A stretch of DNA of 64,000 nucleotides from Salinibacterium sp. ZJ70. GTDB taxonomy: Bacteria > Actinomycetota > Actinomycetes > Actinomycetales > Microbacteriaceae. Location: the NCBI RefSeq assembly GCF_011751865.2, contig NZ_CP061770.1, positions 1,302,001 to 1,366,000 on the forward strand. The letters run 5' to 3'. The notes beneath the pieces are model-generated. The model ran no database searches. It was given only the letters and a program-made list of their open reading frames with translations, and was not told where the DNA came from. The translations under genes were made by a program, and so were the position numbers. Of the stretch, positions 54,941 to 63,892 are shown piece by piece (position 1 is the stretch's first letter; each line of letters opens with the position of its first letter).

Positions 54941-54946
54941 CGGCTC

Positions 54947-55294
54947 ATGACCGACACGCTCGAGACGACGCACGGCGTCAACCTCACCGACACCGCCGCC
55001 CAGAAGGTGCGCAGCCTCCTGGAGCAGGAGGGCCGCGACGACCTGCGCCTCCGCGTGGCCGTTCAGCCGGGCGGATGCTCGGGACTCATCTACCAGCTCT
55101 ACTTCGACGAGCGCCTGCTCGACGGCGACGCGACGCGCGACTTCGACGGCGTCGAGGTCGTCGTCGACAAGATGAGCGTTCCCTACCTCGACGGCGCGTC
55201 CATCGACTTCGAGGACACCATCCACAAGCAGGGCTTCACGATCGACAACCCCAACGCCGAGGGAAGCTGTGCCTGTGGAGACAGCTTCCACTGA
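54947..55294 (+). CDS. erpA: Iron-sulfur cluster insertion protein ErpA
   Basis: 115 residues, A-type Fe-S carrier. The three conserved cysteines lie in QPGGCSGLIYQLYF and GSCACGDSFH (C-x-C). It passes clusters to apo-proteins, such as the Rieske protein of the nearby bc1 complex or quinol-linked enzymes. The position just before ctaC matches other actinobacteria (Rv2204c). Confidence 0.95.
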   Translation: MTDTLETTHGVNLTDTAAQKVRSLLEQEGRDDLRLRVAVQPGGCSGLIYQLYFDERLLDGDATRDFDGVEVVVDKMSVPYLDGASIDFEDTIHKQGFTIDNPNAEGSCACGDSFH

Positions 55295-55307
55295 TTTCCG
55301 ATGACGA

Positions 55308-55370
55308 AATCCCCGTAAACACGGGGATTCGGCAAGACACGAGGCGTTCTCCGCAAGGAGGGCGCCTCGT
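55308..55370 (+). terminator. Two hairpins between erpA and ctaC
   Basis: Hairpin one: AATCCCCGT/ACGGGGATT with an AAAC loop (55308-55329). Hairpin two: ACGAGGCG and CGCCTCGT with inner CTCC/GGAG (55339-55370). They end the erpA transcript just before the ctaC -10. Confidence 0.65.
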
Positions 55371-55375
55371 TCGGC

Positions 55376-55383
55376 TATAGACT
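55376..55383 (+). promoter_or_regulatory. -10 element TATAGACT of ctaC
   Basis: TATAGACT lies 14 bases before ATG 55398 and directly after the second hairpin, giving a very short leader. Confidence 0.5.
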
Positions 55384-55397
55384 CTGAACAGATTCAC

Positions 55398-56315
55398 ATG
55401 TCGTCATCCGAGAGGTCACAGGTGCGCTCCACTAGCAGCCCCCAGGGTCCTGCCCGCCGTTCGCGTCTCGCCCGTTGGGCAGTCGCCCCGATCGGGCTCG
55501 CGGTTTCGCTCATCCTCGCCGGATGCACGCAAGAGCAGACGCTCGGCTGGCTTCCGACCGAGCCGGGCACCACCAATCACGTCGATCGTGTCATCGGTTT
55601 GTGGACCACGTCCTGGATCGTGCTCCTCATCGTCGGTGGCATCACCTGGGGCCTCATCCTCTGGGCGGCGATCGTCTACCGTCGCCGCAAGGGCCAGACG
55701 GGCCTCCCGGTGCAGATGCGCTACAACATGCCGATCGAGGTCTTCTACACGATCGTCCCGTTCGTGCTCGTGCTGGGCTTCTTCGCCTTCACCGCGCGCG
55801 ACCAGGCGGCCATCGAGGCCGACTTCGGCGACGAGCAGCCCGACGTGCGCGTCGAGGCGTTCGGCAAGCGCTGGGGCTGGGACTTCAACTACCTCAACGA
55901 GGACGTCTACTTCTCGGGCGAGCAGCTGCAGCCCAACGCGAGCGGCGAGTACGACCCCGAGACGATGCCGGTGCTCTACCTGCCCGTCGACCAGAAGGTC
56001 GAGATCAAGCTCGAGTCTCGCGACGTCGTCCACTCCTTCTGGGTCATCGACTTCCTTTACAAGAAGGACATGATCCCGGCCAAGACGAACTACATGTACT
56101 TCGTCCCCCTCAAGGAGGGCACCTACCGCGGTAAGTGCGCCGAGCTCTGCGGCGAGTACCACGCGGACATGCTCTTCGAGGTGCGCGTCGTCTCGCAGGC
56201 CGAGTACGACTCCCAGATGGAAGCCCTGCGCGCGGCCGGCAACACCGGTGTGCTCGGCGCCGAATACAACGTGAACCAGAACCTGCCGGGCAACGGCAGC
56301 ACCGATAAGGACTGA
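55398..56315 (+). CDS. ctaC: Cytochrome c oxidase subunit II
   Basis: 305 residues. A lipoprotein signal ends SLILAGC (lipobox). Two membrane helices follow ([20 protein letters not shown] and [20 protein letters not shown]). The periplasmic CuA domain has WGWDFNY and [14 protein letters not shown], with Cys-Cys-His-Met ligands intact. CtaC takes electrons from the membrane-bound di-heme cytochrome QcrC. It begins an operon with ctaD, ctaF and a GNAT gene. -10 TATAGACT precedes it. Confidence 0.96.
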   Translation: MSSSERSQVRSTSSPQGPARRSRLARWAVAPIGLAVSLILAGCTQEQTLGWLPTEPGTTNHVDRVIGLWTTSWIVLLIVGGITWGLILWAAIVYRRRKGQTGLPVQMRYNMPIEVFYTIVPFVLVLGFFAFTARDQAAIEADFGDEQPDVRVEAFGKRWGWDFNYLNEDVYFSGEQLQPNASGEYDPETMPVLYLPVDQKVEIKLESRDVVHSFWVIDFLYKKDMIPAKTNYMYFVPLKEGTYRGKCAELCGEYHADMLFEVRVVSQAEYDSQMEALRAAGNTGVLGAEYNVNQNLPGNGSTDKD

Positions 56316-56320
56316 GGCCG

Positions 56321-58036
56321 ATGACCACCGCCGCTCCTGCTCGGGCATATGTACCGACCGAGCCGTCCCGCAAGGGGAACATCTTCGTCAAGTGGATCAC
56401 GACCACTGACCACAAGACCATCGGGTACCTGTACCTGATCACGTCGTTCATCTACTTCTGCATCGGCGGCGTGCTCGCGCTCGTCATCCGTGTGGAGCTC
56501 TTCACGCCGGGTCTCGACGTCATCCCGACCAACGAGGCGTACAACCAGCTGTTTACGATGCACGGCACGATCATGCTGCTGATGTTCGCGACACCGCTCT
56601 TCGCCGGATTCGCGAACGCGCTGATGCCGCTTCAGATCGGCGCCCCGGACGTCGCCTTCCCGCGACTGAACGCCCTCGCGTACTGGATGTTCAGCTTCGG
56701 ATCGCTCATCGCGGTCGCCGGCTTCCTCACCCCGCAGGGTGCGGCTGGCTTCGGATGGACCGCCTACGCGCCGCTCACGAGCACGACCTTCTCGCCGGGA
56801 CTCGGCGGCAACCTCTGGGTCGTCGGCCTGGCTCTCTCGGGCTTCGGCACGATCCTCGGTGCGGTGAACTTCATCACGACGATCATCACGATGCGTGCCC
56901 CGGGCATGACGATGTGGCGCATGCCCGTCTTCACCTGGAACATCCTCGTGACCTCGATCCTCGTGCTGCTCGCCTTCCCGGTTCTCGCCGGCGGCCTCTT
57001 CGCTCTCGCGGCGGACCGCATCTTCGGTGCGCACCTGCTCGACCCGGCCAACGGCGGAACGCTGCTCTGGCAGCACCTGTTCTGGTTCTTCGGTCACCCT
57101 GAGGTGTACATCATCGCGCTGCCGTTCTTCGGCATCGTCTCCGAGATCCTCCCGGTGTTCAGCCGCAAGCCGATCTTCGGATACAAGACCCTCATCTACG
57201 CGACGATCGCGATCGCCGCCCTGTCGGTCACCGTGTGGGCTCACCACATGTACGTCACCGGATCGGTGCTGCTGCCCTGGTTCGCCCTGATGACGATGCT
57301 CATCGCGGTTCCGACCGGCGTGAAGATCTTCAACTGGGTCGGCACCATGTGGCGCGGATCGGTCACCTTCGAGACGCCGATGATCTGGACGATCGGCTTC
57401 CTCGTGACCTTCACCTTCGGTGGACTCACGGGTGTCATCCTCGCGTCGCCGCCGCTCGACTTCCACGTCTCGGACTCGTACTTCGTCGTGGCCCACTTCC
57501 ACTACGTGGTCTTCGGAACCGTCGTCTTCGCGATGTTCGCCGGCTTCTACTTCTGGTGGCCGAAGTGGACGGGCAAGATGCTCGACGAGCGTCTCGGCAA
57601 GATCCACTTCTGGCTCCTGTTCATCGGCTTCCACATGACGTTCCTCATCCAGCACTGGCTGGGTGTCGAAGGAATGCCGCGTCGATACGCGAGCTACCTC
57701 GCGGGCGACGGCTTCACGTGGATGAACGAGCTCTCGACCGTCGGATCGGCGATCCTCGCGGTGTCGCTGCTGCCCTTCTTCCTCAACGTCTGGATCACGG
57801 CCCGCAAGGCGCCGAAGGTCACCGTCGACGACCCGTGGGGCAACGGACGCTCGCTCGAGTGGGCCACCTCGTGCCCGCCGCCGCGTCACAACTTCACCTC
57901 GATCCCGCGCATCCGCTCGGAGTCGCCGGCCTTCGACCTGCACCACCCGGAGGCGACCGTCCAGGTCGGCGTCGGGCCCGTGAAGGACGCGCCGGACCGC
58001 CCTGTTCTCGACATCGCCGACGGAGAGGTGAAGTAA
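56321..58036 (+). CDS. ctaD: Cytochrome c oxidase subunit I
   Basis: 571 residues, 12 membrane helices. Heme-copper motifs are clear: [20 protein letters not shown] (heme a His), [19 protein letters not shown] (CuB His and Tyr), VWAHHMY (CuB His pair) and [19 protein letters not shown] (heme ligands). It reduces oxygen to water and pumps protons. ATG 56321 is five bases after the ctaC stop. C-terminal tail is acidic and short. Confidence 0.98.
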   Translation: MTTAAPARAYVPTEPSRKGNIFVKWITTTDHKTIGYLYLITSFIYFCIGGVLALVIRVELFTPGLDVIPTNEAYNQLFTMHGTIMLLMFATPLFAGFANALMPLQIGAPDVAFPRLNALAYWMFSFGSLIAVAGFLTPQGAAGFGWTAYAPLTSTTFSPGLGGNLWVVGLALSGFGTILGAVNFITTIITMRAPGMTMWRMPVFTWNILVTSILVLLAFPVLAGGLFALAADRIFGAHLLDPANGGTLLWQHLFWFFGHPEVYIIALPFFGIVSEILPVFSRKPIFGYKTLIYATIAIAALSVTVWAHHMYVTGSVLLPWFALMTMLIAVPTGVKIFNWVGTMWRGSVTFETPMIWTIGFLVTFTFGGLTGVILASPPLDFHVSDSYFVVAHFHYVVFGTVVFAMFAGFYFWWPKWTGKMLDERLGKIHFWLLFIGFHMTFLIQHWLGVEGMPRRYASYLAGDGFTWMNELSTVGSAILAVSLLPFFLNVWITARKAPKVTVDDPWGNGRSLEWATSCPPPRHNFTSIPRIRSESPAFDLHHPEATVQVGVGPVKDAPDRPVLDIADGEVK

Positions 58037-58040
58037 GACC

Positions 58041-58469
58041 ATGCGTACCAATGCGATCCTGATGTGGATCCTCGGTGTGTTCTTCATCCTCTCGGCTGCG
58101 GCATACACCCTCTGGGTGGTCGCCGATGCCGGCTGGAACTGGGAGCGCATCGAGTGGGTCGGAACCGTGACCCTCGTGCTCTCGGCAGCCCTCGCGTTCT
58201 TCCTCGCCTTCTACATCGACCGCGTCTACAAGGCGCAGGGCGGCGAGATGGCGCAGGACCGCGACGACGCCGACATCGACGATGACGACCCCGAGGTCGG
58301 GCACTTCAGCCCTTGGAGCTGGTGGCCGCTCGTGCTCGGTTCCGCTCTCGGAGTCGTGTTCCTCGGACTCGCCGTGGGAACCTGGGTTGTCGGAATCGGC
58401 ATCCCGCTCGCGATCGTCGCGATCGTGGGCTGGACGTACGAGTACTACCGGAACAACTTCGCACGCTGA
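58041..58469 (+). CDS. ctaF: Cytochrome c oxidase subunit IV (CtaF)
   Basis: 142 residues, four membrane helices (MWILGVFFILSAAAYTLWVV, VLSAALAFFLAFYIDRVY, GSALGVVFLGLAVGTWVVG, PLAIVAIVGWTYEYY). Matches the actinobacterial aa3 fourth subunit. The middle acidic stretch (DRDDADIDDDDPEVGHFSPW) is conserved. The stop overlaps the GNAT ATG. Confidence 0.93.
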   Translation: MRTNAILMWILGVFFILSAAAYTLWVVADAGWNWERIEWVGTVTLVLSAALAFFLAFYIDRVYKAQGGEMAQDRDDADIDDDDPEVGHFSPWSWWPLVLGSALGVVFLGLAVGTWVVGIGIPLAIVAIVGWTYEYYRNNFAR

Positions 58470-58891
58470 TGACGGTCCGTCTCGCCCGCGCGGGAGATGA
58501 GGATGCGATCCTCGGACTCGTGACGCAGCTCGGTCATGCGATCCCGCTCGACCCGGAAGCGTTCCGTATCACGATCGCCTCCTACCTGGCGGGCGAGCAG
58601 CCGTCTGTGCTGCTCCACGTCGCAGAGGATGACGGTGTCGTTCTCGGCTACGCACTGACGAGCGTCGTGCCGCTCCTGTCGACCAACGGCCCCTCAGCTC
58701 AACTGCAGGAGATCGTCGTCGATCCGGCCGCCCGCGGCCGCGACCTCGGTACGCAGCTCGTGAAGGCCGTCGAGGCCGAGTGCGAAGCACGCGGCGTGAA
58801 GCAGCTCACGGTGGCCAGCCGCCGCGCGGGAGGCTTCTATGACCGTCTGGGGTTCCACGAGTCGGCGGAGTACATGCGCCGCTTCTTCTGA
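58469..58891 (+). CDS. GNAT-family N-acetyltransferase
   Basis: 140 residues from ATG 58469, overlapping ctaF by one base. GNAT features: LARAGDEDAILGLVTQLGHA, QEIVVDPAARGRDLGTQLVK (acetyl-CoA loop) and GGFYDRLGF C-terminus. Substrate unknown; similar to small GNATs for drugs or amines. It is the last gene of the cta operon and ends at a terminator. Confidence 0.9.
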   Translation: MTVRLARAGDEDAILGLVTQLGHAIPLDPEAFRITIASYLAGEQPSVLLHVAEDDGVVLGYALTSVVPLLSTNGPSAQLQEIVVDPAARGRDLGTQLVKAVEAECEARGVKQLTVASRRAGGFYDRLGFHESAEYMRRFF

Positions 58892-58910
58892 GCTCACAGG
58901 CCCTGTCTGA

Positions 58911-58950
58911 ACGGATCAGCCCCGGTTTCACGCCGGGGCTGATCCGTTTT
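58911..58950 (+). terminator. Terminator after the cta operon
   Basis: A perfect 15-bp stem ACGGATCAGCCCCGG with a seven-base loop (58911-58947) runs into TTTT. Confidence 0.87.
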
Positions 58951-59412
58951 CGCATGCGTGGGCTTCGCATGTCCGCCGTGGATGTCCGTCGCGCGAGTTC
59001 TTCCGTTCGTTGTCCGTGCGTTGTCCGTGGTCGCCGCAGCGTGAGAACCACCACGTGATGTGCCTGGCACTGACTGTCCGGGATAGCCCGGCGGCGCTGT
59101 CCCTGTTGAGTCGCGGACGTCAGTCGACGATGCGCGCCGAGCGAAAGAGTGCCACGCTCCTCACCTGACCCGCTCGCGACAGAGCCTCGAGCTGTGCGAT
59201 GGTGTCTCGCTTGCATTTGCGTGCACCCGAGAAGGAACGAGCGGGGGAGCGCGGCACGTGCGGCCGGGAGAACGGTTCACGCACGGGGGAGGAGCGGCGG
59301 GTGGATACGCCGGCGACGGGACGGTCTCTCACTGCGGTTCCGCGCGGGGGTGTTGCGCTGAAGCAGGGCAGGCACCGAGTGGCGCGGCCACGCGATCCGT
59401 CCGCTCCAGTCG

Positions 59413-59473
59413 GGTGAGGGGTCGCAGATGACGTTTGACGCGCCGAGCAAACCGTCATGTGCGACCCCTCACC
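59413..59473. repeat. Long imperfect palindrome
   Basis: The arms GGTGAGGGGTCGCAGATGACG (first 20 bases at 59413-59432) and its complement at 59453-59473 match at 20 of 21 positions. GTTTG/CAAAC continues the pairing past one bulged base, leaving a 10-base loop. No T tract; it lies in a gene-free gap. Confidence 0.75.
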
Positions 59474-59531
59474 AAAGGTGCGCGCGCTTGAGACCTTCTG
59501 TGGGCTGTTGGGGGAGGGCCCCGGCAACGGG

Positions 59532-59565
59532 AAAGGCCCCGGATCCGCGAGGATCCGGGGCCTTT
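59532..59565. terminator. Terminator after qcrB
   Basis: A perfect 15-bp stem AAAGGCCCCGGATCC with GCGA loop lies just past the qcrB stop, ending the minus-strand operon. Confidence 0.85.
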
Positions 59566-59578
59566 CGAGAGCCGATGC

Positions 59579-61225
59579 TCAGTGACCGTGGCCGTGCTGC
59601 GAGGCCTCGATCTCCGACTTCGTCACAGGGGAGATGCGGTCCTCGAAGAACCAGCGCGACAGGCCGGCGCGCAGGCGCGTGCCGAACGTGATCTTGCCGT
59701 TCTTGTTCGGGCGCACCATGAGCGGCGCGTAGTCGTCGTAGCTCACGAGGCGCCAGCGGTCGTAGTCCGACAGCTGCTCGTGGACCTCGATGTACTCGCC
59801 ACCGGGGAGGCGCACGATGCGACCCGACTCGAAGCCGTGGAGCGCGATCTCGCGGTCCTTCTTCTGGAGCCCGATGCAGATGCGCTTCGTGACGATGTAC
59901 GCGATGATCGGCCCTGCGAAGAACAGGATCTGCAGTCCGAGCGTGACGCCCTCGATCGACAGCTTGAAGTGCGTGGCGATGAGGTCGGAGCTGGCTGCCG
60001 CCCACATGACCGCGTAGAACGTGACACCGGCGGCACCGATGGCCGTACGGGTCGGAGCGTTGCGGGGACGGTCGGCGATGTGGTGCTCGCGCTTGTCGCC
60101 CGTGATCCACGCCTCGATGAACGGGTAGAACATCACGGCCACGATGAAGAGACCGAGGATGACGACCGGGATCAGGATGTACCACGTGAACGTGTATCCG
60201 AAGATCACGGACTCGAGGTGGGGCGGGATGAGACGCAGCGCGCCGTCGGCGAAGCCGATGTACCAGTCGGGCTGGGTTCCGGCGGAGACGGGCGACGGGT
60301 CGTACGGGCCGTACGCCCAGATCGGGTTGATCTGAACGGTGGCGCCGATGGCCATGAGCACACCGAAGACGATGAAGAAGAATCCACCGGCCTTCGCCGC
60401 GAACACGGGCATGATGGGGGATCCGACGACGTTCTGCTCAGTGCGGCCGGGGCCCGCGAACTGCGTGTGCTTGTTCACGATGAGCAGGATCATGTGCACG
60501 CCGATCGCCGCGATGACGAGCGCCGGAAGCAGCATGATGTGCGCCATGTAGAGGCGTCCGACGATCGCCTCGCCGGGGAACTCTCCGCCGAACAGCAGGT
60601 AGGAGATCCAGGTTCCGACGATCGGGAAGCCCTTGATCATGCCGTCGATGATGCGAAGACCGTTGCCCGAGAGCAGGTCATCGGGGAGCGAGTAGCCCGT
60701 GAAGCCCTCGGCCATCGCGAGGATGAACAGGACGAATCCGACGACCCAGTTGATCTCGCGCGGCTTGCGGAACGCACCGGTGAAGAACACGCGGAGCATG
60801 TGCAGACCGATCGAGGCGACGAACAGCAGCGCCGCCCAGTGGTGCACCTGACGCATCAGGAGTCCACCGCGGATGTCGAAGCTGATGTCGAGCGTCGACG
60901 CCATGGCGGCGGACATGCCGATGCCCTGCAGCGGCGCGTACGAGCCTTCGTAGGTGACGTGGGTCATCGACGCCTGGAAGAAGAACGTCAGGAACGTTCC
61001 CGAGAGCAGGATGACGATGAAGCTGTAGAGCGCGATCTCACCCAGCATGAACGACCAGTGGTCGGGGAAGATCTTGCGTCCGAGTTCCTTGACGGCACCC
61101 GAGATGCTGGTGCGGTCCTCGATGTAGTTCGCTGCGCCGTTGACGAAGCGCATTCCCGGCCCGGGCGCGGGCTTCTGCTGCGAGGCAGAGGCTGGCGCCG
61201 TGGTGGTATCAGTGGCGGCGGTCAC
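59579..61225 (-). CDS. qcrB: Cytochrome bc1 complex cytochrome b subunit
   Basis: 548 residues with eight or more membrane helices and four heme-ligand histidines in the two-helix bundles (VHHWAALLFVASIGLHMLRV, YMAHIMLLPALVIAAIGVHM). The quinol-site motif appears as PVVIL-like at the usual place (FTWYILIPVVILGLFIVAVM). The C-terminal 120-residue extension is typical for actinobacteria. It oxidises menaquinol and passes electrons to QcrA. Start ATG overlaps qcrA by four bases. Confidence 0.96.
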   Translation of the reverse strand: MTAATDTTTAPASASQQKPAPGPGMRFVNGAANYIEDRTSISGAVKELGRKIFPDHWSFMLGEIALYSFIVILLSGTFLTFFFQASMTHVTYEGSYAPLQGIGMSAAMASTLDISFDIRGGLLMRQVHHWAALLFVASIGLHMLRVFFTGAFRKPREINWVVGFVLFILAMAEGFTGYSLPDDLLSGNGLRIIDGMIKGFPIVGTWISYLLFGGEFPGEAIVGRLYMAHIMLLPALVIAAIGVHMILLIVNKHTQFAGPGRTEQNVVGSPIMPVFAAKAGGFFFIVFGVLMAIGATVQINPIWAYGPYDPSPVSAGTQPDWYIGFADGALRLIPPHLESVIFGYTFTWYILIPVVILGLFIVAVMFYPFIEAWITGDKREHHIADRPRNAPTRTAIGAAGVTFYAVMWAAASSDLIATHFKLSIEGVTLGLQILFFAGPIIAYIVTKRICIGLQKKDREIALHGFESGRIVRLPGGEYIEVHEQLSDYDRWRLVSYDDYAPLMVRPNKNGKITFGTRLRAGLSRWFFEDRISPVTKSEIEASQHGHGH

Positions 61226-62283
61226 AGTTCACGCTCCCAGAAGCTCGGTCCGACGGGTTCGGTGAAGTCGCTCCGCGCGACGAGGTAGCCCTCGTCGTCC
61301 ACCGTGATGGGCAGCTGCGGCAGCGCGCGCTTGGCGGGGCCGAAGATGACGGCAGCTTCACGGGTGATGTCGAACTGCGACTGGTGGCAGGGGCACAGCA
61401 GGTGGTGCGTGTGCTGCTCGTAGAGCGCCACCGGGCAGCCGACGTGGGTGCAGATCTTCGAGTAGGCGACGATGCCGTCGAAAGCCCAGTCCTCGCGGCC
61501 CTCCGACGGGTGGAGGTCGGCGGGGTTGAGACGCATCAGAAGGACGGCGGCCTTGGCCTTCTCCTCGAGCGGGTGCTCCGACTCGCGGAGACCGTCGGGG
61601 ATCACGTGGAAGGCCGAGCCGACGGTGACGTCCGCGGCGCGGATCGGGGTGCCGTCGGGGTCGCGGGTGAGGCGAACTCCGGTGTCCCACATCGTGTGCT
61701 TGAGCAGCGGGATCGGGTCCGCGGCAGGAGCGAAGTCGCGGAAGATCACGATGGCCGACAGCGGAGCGAGGGCGAGGGCGCCGAACAGTCCGTTGCGGAT
61801 GAGCTTGCGGCGGGTGAAGCCGGACTCCTTGTTGCCGATCGTGAAGATCTCGGCGGCGCGAGCGATCGTCTCGTCGGAACCGCGCGTGGTGTGGCGCTGC
61901 TCGACGAGGTCGTGCCCGTCCATGAGCGACTTCGCCCAGTGGACGGCGCCGAAGCCGATTCCCAGGAGTCCGAGCGCGAAGCCCAGGCCCAGGAGAAGGT
62001 TGTTCAGGCGGACCGTCTCGACGTTTCCGGGCTCGATGGGGAACGCGATGTACGCGACGACGGCGAACACGCTGCCCGCCATGGAGGCGAGGAACCACCA
62101 GAACACGCGGCGCTCAGCCTGACGCTCCTTGGCGGGGTCGAGTTCGGTGACGCGCGGGCGGTGGGGCGGGAAGCCCGGGTTCTCGACGGCATCGTTCGAG
62201 ATCACGGCGACGCCGACGGGCACTTGTGCACCCCCGTGCGTCTCGACTGCGGTGCCGGATGCGGCACCGTCGGTCTCAGCCAT
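61222..62283 (-). CDS. qcrA: Rieske iron-sulfur subunit of the bc1 complex
   Basis: 353 residues from ATG 62283, with AGGAAGGG upstream. Three membrane helices in the actinobacterial style, the third preceded by a twin-Arg pair (FTRRKLIRNG), which in Streptomyces mediates Tat insertion. The 2Fe-2S binding boxes are CTHVGC and CPCHQS. A long acidic N-terminus precedes helix 1. It shuttles electrons from QcrB to QcrC. Confidence 0.96.
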   Translation of the reverse strand: MAETDGAASGTAVETHGGAQVPVGVAVISNDAVENPGFPPHRPRVTELDPAKERQAERRVFWWFLASMAGSVFAVVAYIAFPIEPGNVETVRLNNLLLGLGFALGLLGIGFGAVHWAKSLMDGHDLVEQRHTTRGSDETIARAAEIFTIGNKESGFTRRKLIRNGLFGALALAPLSAIVIFRDFAPAADPIPLLKHTMWDTGVRLTRDPDGTPIRAADVTVGSAFHVIPDGLRESEHPLEEKAKAAVLLMRLNPADLHPSEGREDWAFDGIVAYSKICTHVGCPVALYEQHTHHLLCPCHQSQFDITREAAVIFGPAKRALPQLPITVDDEGYLVARSDFTEPVGPSFWEREL

Positions 62284-62318
62284 GGATGTCCCTTCCTGTG
62301 TTTCAGTACTCACGCGTA

Positions 62319-63125
62319 TCAGTTCGACTTCGCAGTGAGCCAGACGGTGATTCCGACGAGCCCGCCGACGACGAAGATCCACACGAACAGACCTTCGGAG
62401 ACGGGTCCGAGGTTGCCGAGAGAGAATCCGCCGGGGGCGCCTTCAGCTTCGATGTGCTTGAGGTACGAGACGATGTTCGCCTTGTCGGCGGAGGAGATGT
62501 TCGCGTTGTTGAAGACGGGCATGTTCTGCGGGCCGATGAGCATGGCCTCGTAGATGTGCTTCGACTCGACGCCCATGAGCGACGGGGCGAACTTGCCCTC
62601 CGTGAGTGCTCCACCGGCGCCGGCCACGTTGTGGCACATGGCGCAGTTGATGCGGTAGAGTTCTCCGCCGCGTGCGATGTCGTCGCCGACGAGCTCGTCG
62701 GGGCTGGGGACAGCAGGCCCGGGGGCGAGCGTGGCGACCCAGGTCGAGAGGGCGTGGATCTGCTCGTCCGTGAACTGGACGGGCTTGCCCTCGGCCTGCG
62801 GGCCCTGAGCGGCCATGGGCATGCGGCCCGTGCCGACCTGGAAGTCCACCGACGCAGCGCCGACGCCGACGAGGCTCGGGCCGTCCTCGGTGCCCTCCGC
62901 GAGGGGACCGTGGCAGGTCGCGCAGTTCGCCACGAAGAGCTTCTCGCCCTGTTCGGTGATGGATTCGAGCTGCGACTGCGATGCGGCGTCAGCGGACGTC
63001 GCCGACGTGGCGGCGGCGTAGATGCCGCCGGTTGCGAGCAGGCCGATCATGAGCAGCGCAGCCGAGGCGATCGGCGAGCGCCGACCAGTACGACGGTTAC
63101 GGGGTGTGGAAGCGGAAGTCGCCAT
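62319..63125 (-). CDS. qcrC: Di-heme cytochrome c subunit of the bc1 complex
   Basis: 268 residues from ATG 63125. Membrane anchors at both ends (SAALLMIGLLATGGIYAA and FVWIFVVGGLVGITVWLTA). Two heme-binding sites CATCH and CAMCH, each with a later Met ligand (MPMAAQG; NMPVFNN). The covalently tethered di-heme cytochrome replaces soluble cytochrome c and hands electrons to CtaC. It lies 25 bases after the ctaE stop. Confidence 0.97.
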   Translation of the reverse strand: MATSASTPRNRRTGRRSPIASAALLMIGLLATGGIYAAATSATSADAASQSQLESITEQGEKLFVANCATCHGPLAEGTEDGPSLVGVGAASVDFQVGTGRMPMAAQGPQAEGKPVQFTDEQIHALSTWVATLAPGPAVPSPDELVGDDIARGGELYRINCAMCHNVAGAGGALTEGKFAPSLMGVESKHIYEAMLIGPQNMPVFNNANISSADKANIVSYLKHIEAEGAPGGFSLGNLGPVSEGLFVWIFVVGGLVGITVWLTAKSN

Positions 63126-63150
63126 GATTCTGCAGGAGTCCGATCTCGGG

Positions 63151-63786
63151 CTATTTGAGGACGTAGATGACGAAGAACAGGGCGATCCAGACGACATCGA
63201 CGAAGTGCCAGTAGTAGGACACGACGATCGCGCTGGTCGCTTCCTTGTGCGTGAACTTCTTGACCGCGAAGATGCGGCCGATCACGAGCAGGAAGGCGAT
63301 CAGGCCGCCGGTCACGTGCAGGCCATGGAAGCCGGTCGCGAAGTAGAACACGGAGCCGAATGCGTCAGACGAGAAGCCCACGCCGTGGCTGACGAGGAGG
63401 GCGTACTCGAACACCTGGCCGATCACGAAGATCGCGCCGAGCACGAAGCTCAGCATGAACCACTCGACGGTGCCCCACTTGCGCAGATCCCACGGTCCAC
63501 CCGTGCGTCGCGGCTGCATGCGCTCTGCGGCGAACACGCCGAACTGAGCGGTGAAGCTGGACGCCACGAGGATGATCGTGATCCCGAGGGAGAACCAGAC
63601 GTTGAGGTTCGCGCCCTGCTCCTCCCAGAGTCCTTGAGAGGTCGATCGAAGGGTGAAGTACACCGCGAAGAGGCCCGCGAAGAACATGACCTCGGATCCC
63701 AACCAGACGATCGTGCCCACAGACACGGAATTCGGCCGGTTGATGACCGCGGTGCTCGGCGCGTTGGCAACAGAGGTAGTGGTCAC
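63151..63786 (-). CDS. ctaE: Cytochrome c oxidase subunit III
   Basis: 211 residues from GTG 63786, five helices. Motifs: [35 protein letters not shown] and [20 protein letters not shown]. It stabilises the oxidase and maintains proton pumping. It is the first gene of the ctaE-qcrC-qcrA-qcrB operon and is divergent from trpD. Confidence 0.96.
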   Translation of the reverse strand: MTTTSVANAPSTAVINRPNSVSVGTIVWLGSEVMFFAGLFAVYFTLRSTSQGLWEEQGANLNVWFSLGITIILVASSFTAQFGVFAAERMQPRRTGGPWDLRKWGTVEWFMLSFVLGAIFVIGQVFEYALLVSHGVGFSSDAFGSVFYFATGFHGLHVTGGLIAFLLVIGRIFAVKKFTHKEATSAIVVSYYWHFVDVVWIALFFVIYVLK

Positions 63787-63879
63787 CTGACCATTATGTC
63801 CCGATTTCGCCCCGGGCGAATCCACCCACCTGGCGTGGCGTACCCGTGCGACCCTCGACTTCGATTTCCGTGTGGTCTG

Positions 63880-63885
63880 TAGCAT
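63880..63885 (+). promoter_or_regulatory. -10-like hexamer TAGCAT, leaderless trpD start
   Basis: TAGCAT ends seven bases before ATG 63893 with no ribosome-binding site, suggesting a leaderless trpD transcript. Confidence 0.42.
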
Positions 63886-63892
63886 CGTCGGC

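Larger units (their letters stand above)
58892..59578. other. Gene-free gap between the two respiratory operons
   Basis: This 687-base stretch holds two terminators and a long palindrome, and no convincing gene. TGTCCGT repeats occur at 58983-59030. A short minus-strand frame near 59120-59225 encodes CKRDTIAQLEALSRAGQVRS, which looks protein-like but lacks a family match or a start; it may be a remnant. Confidence 0.6.

Noticed and set aside
58892..59578. Integrated mobile element in the gap
   Set aside because: No integrase, transposase, tRNA or flanking direct repeats were recognised; only a single palindrome and short repeats.
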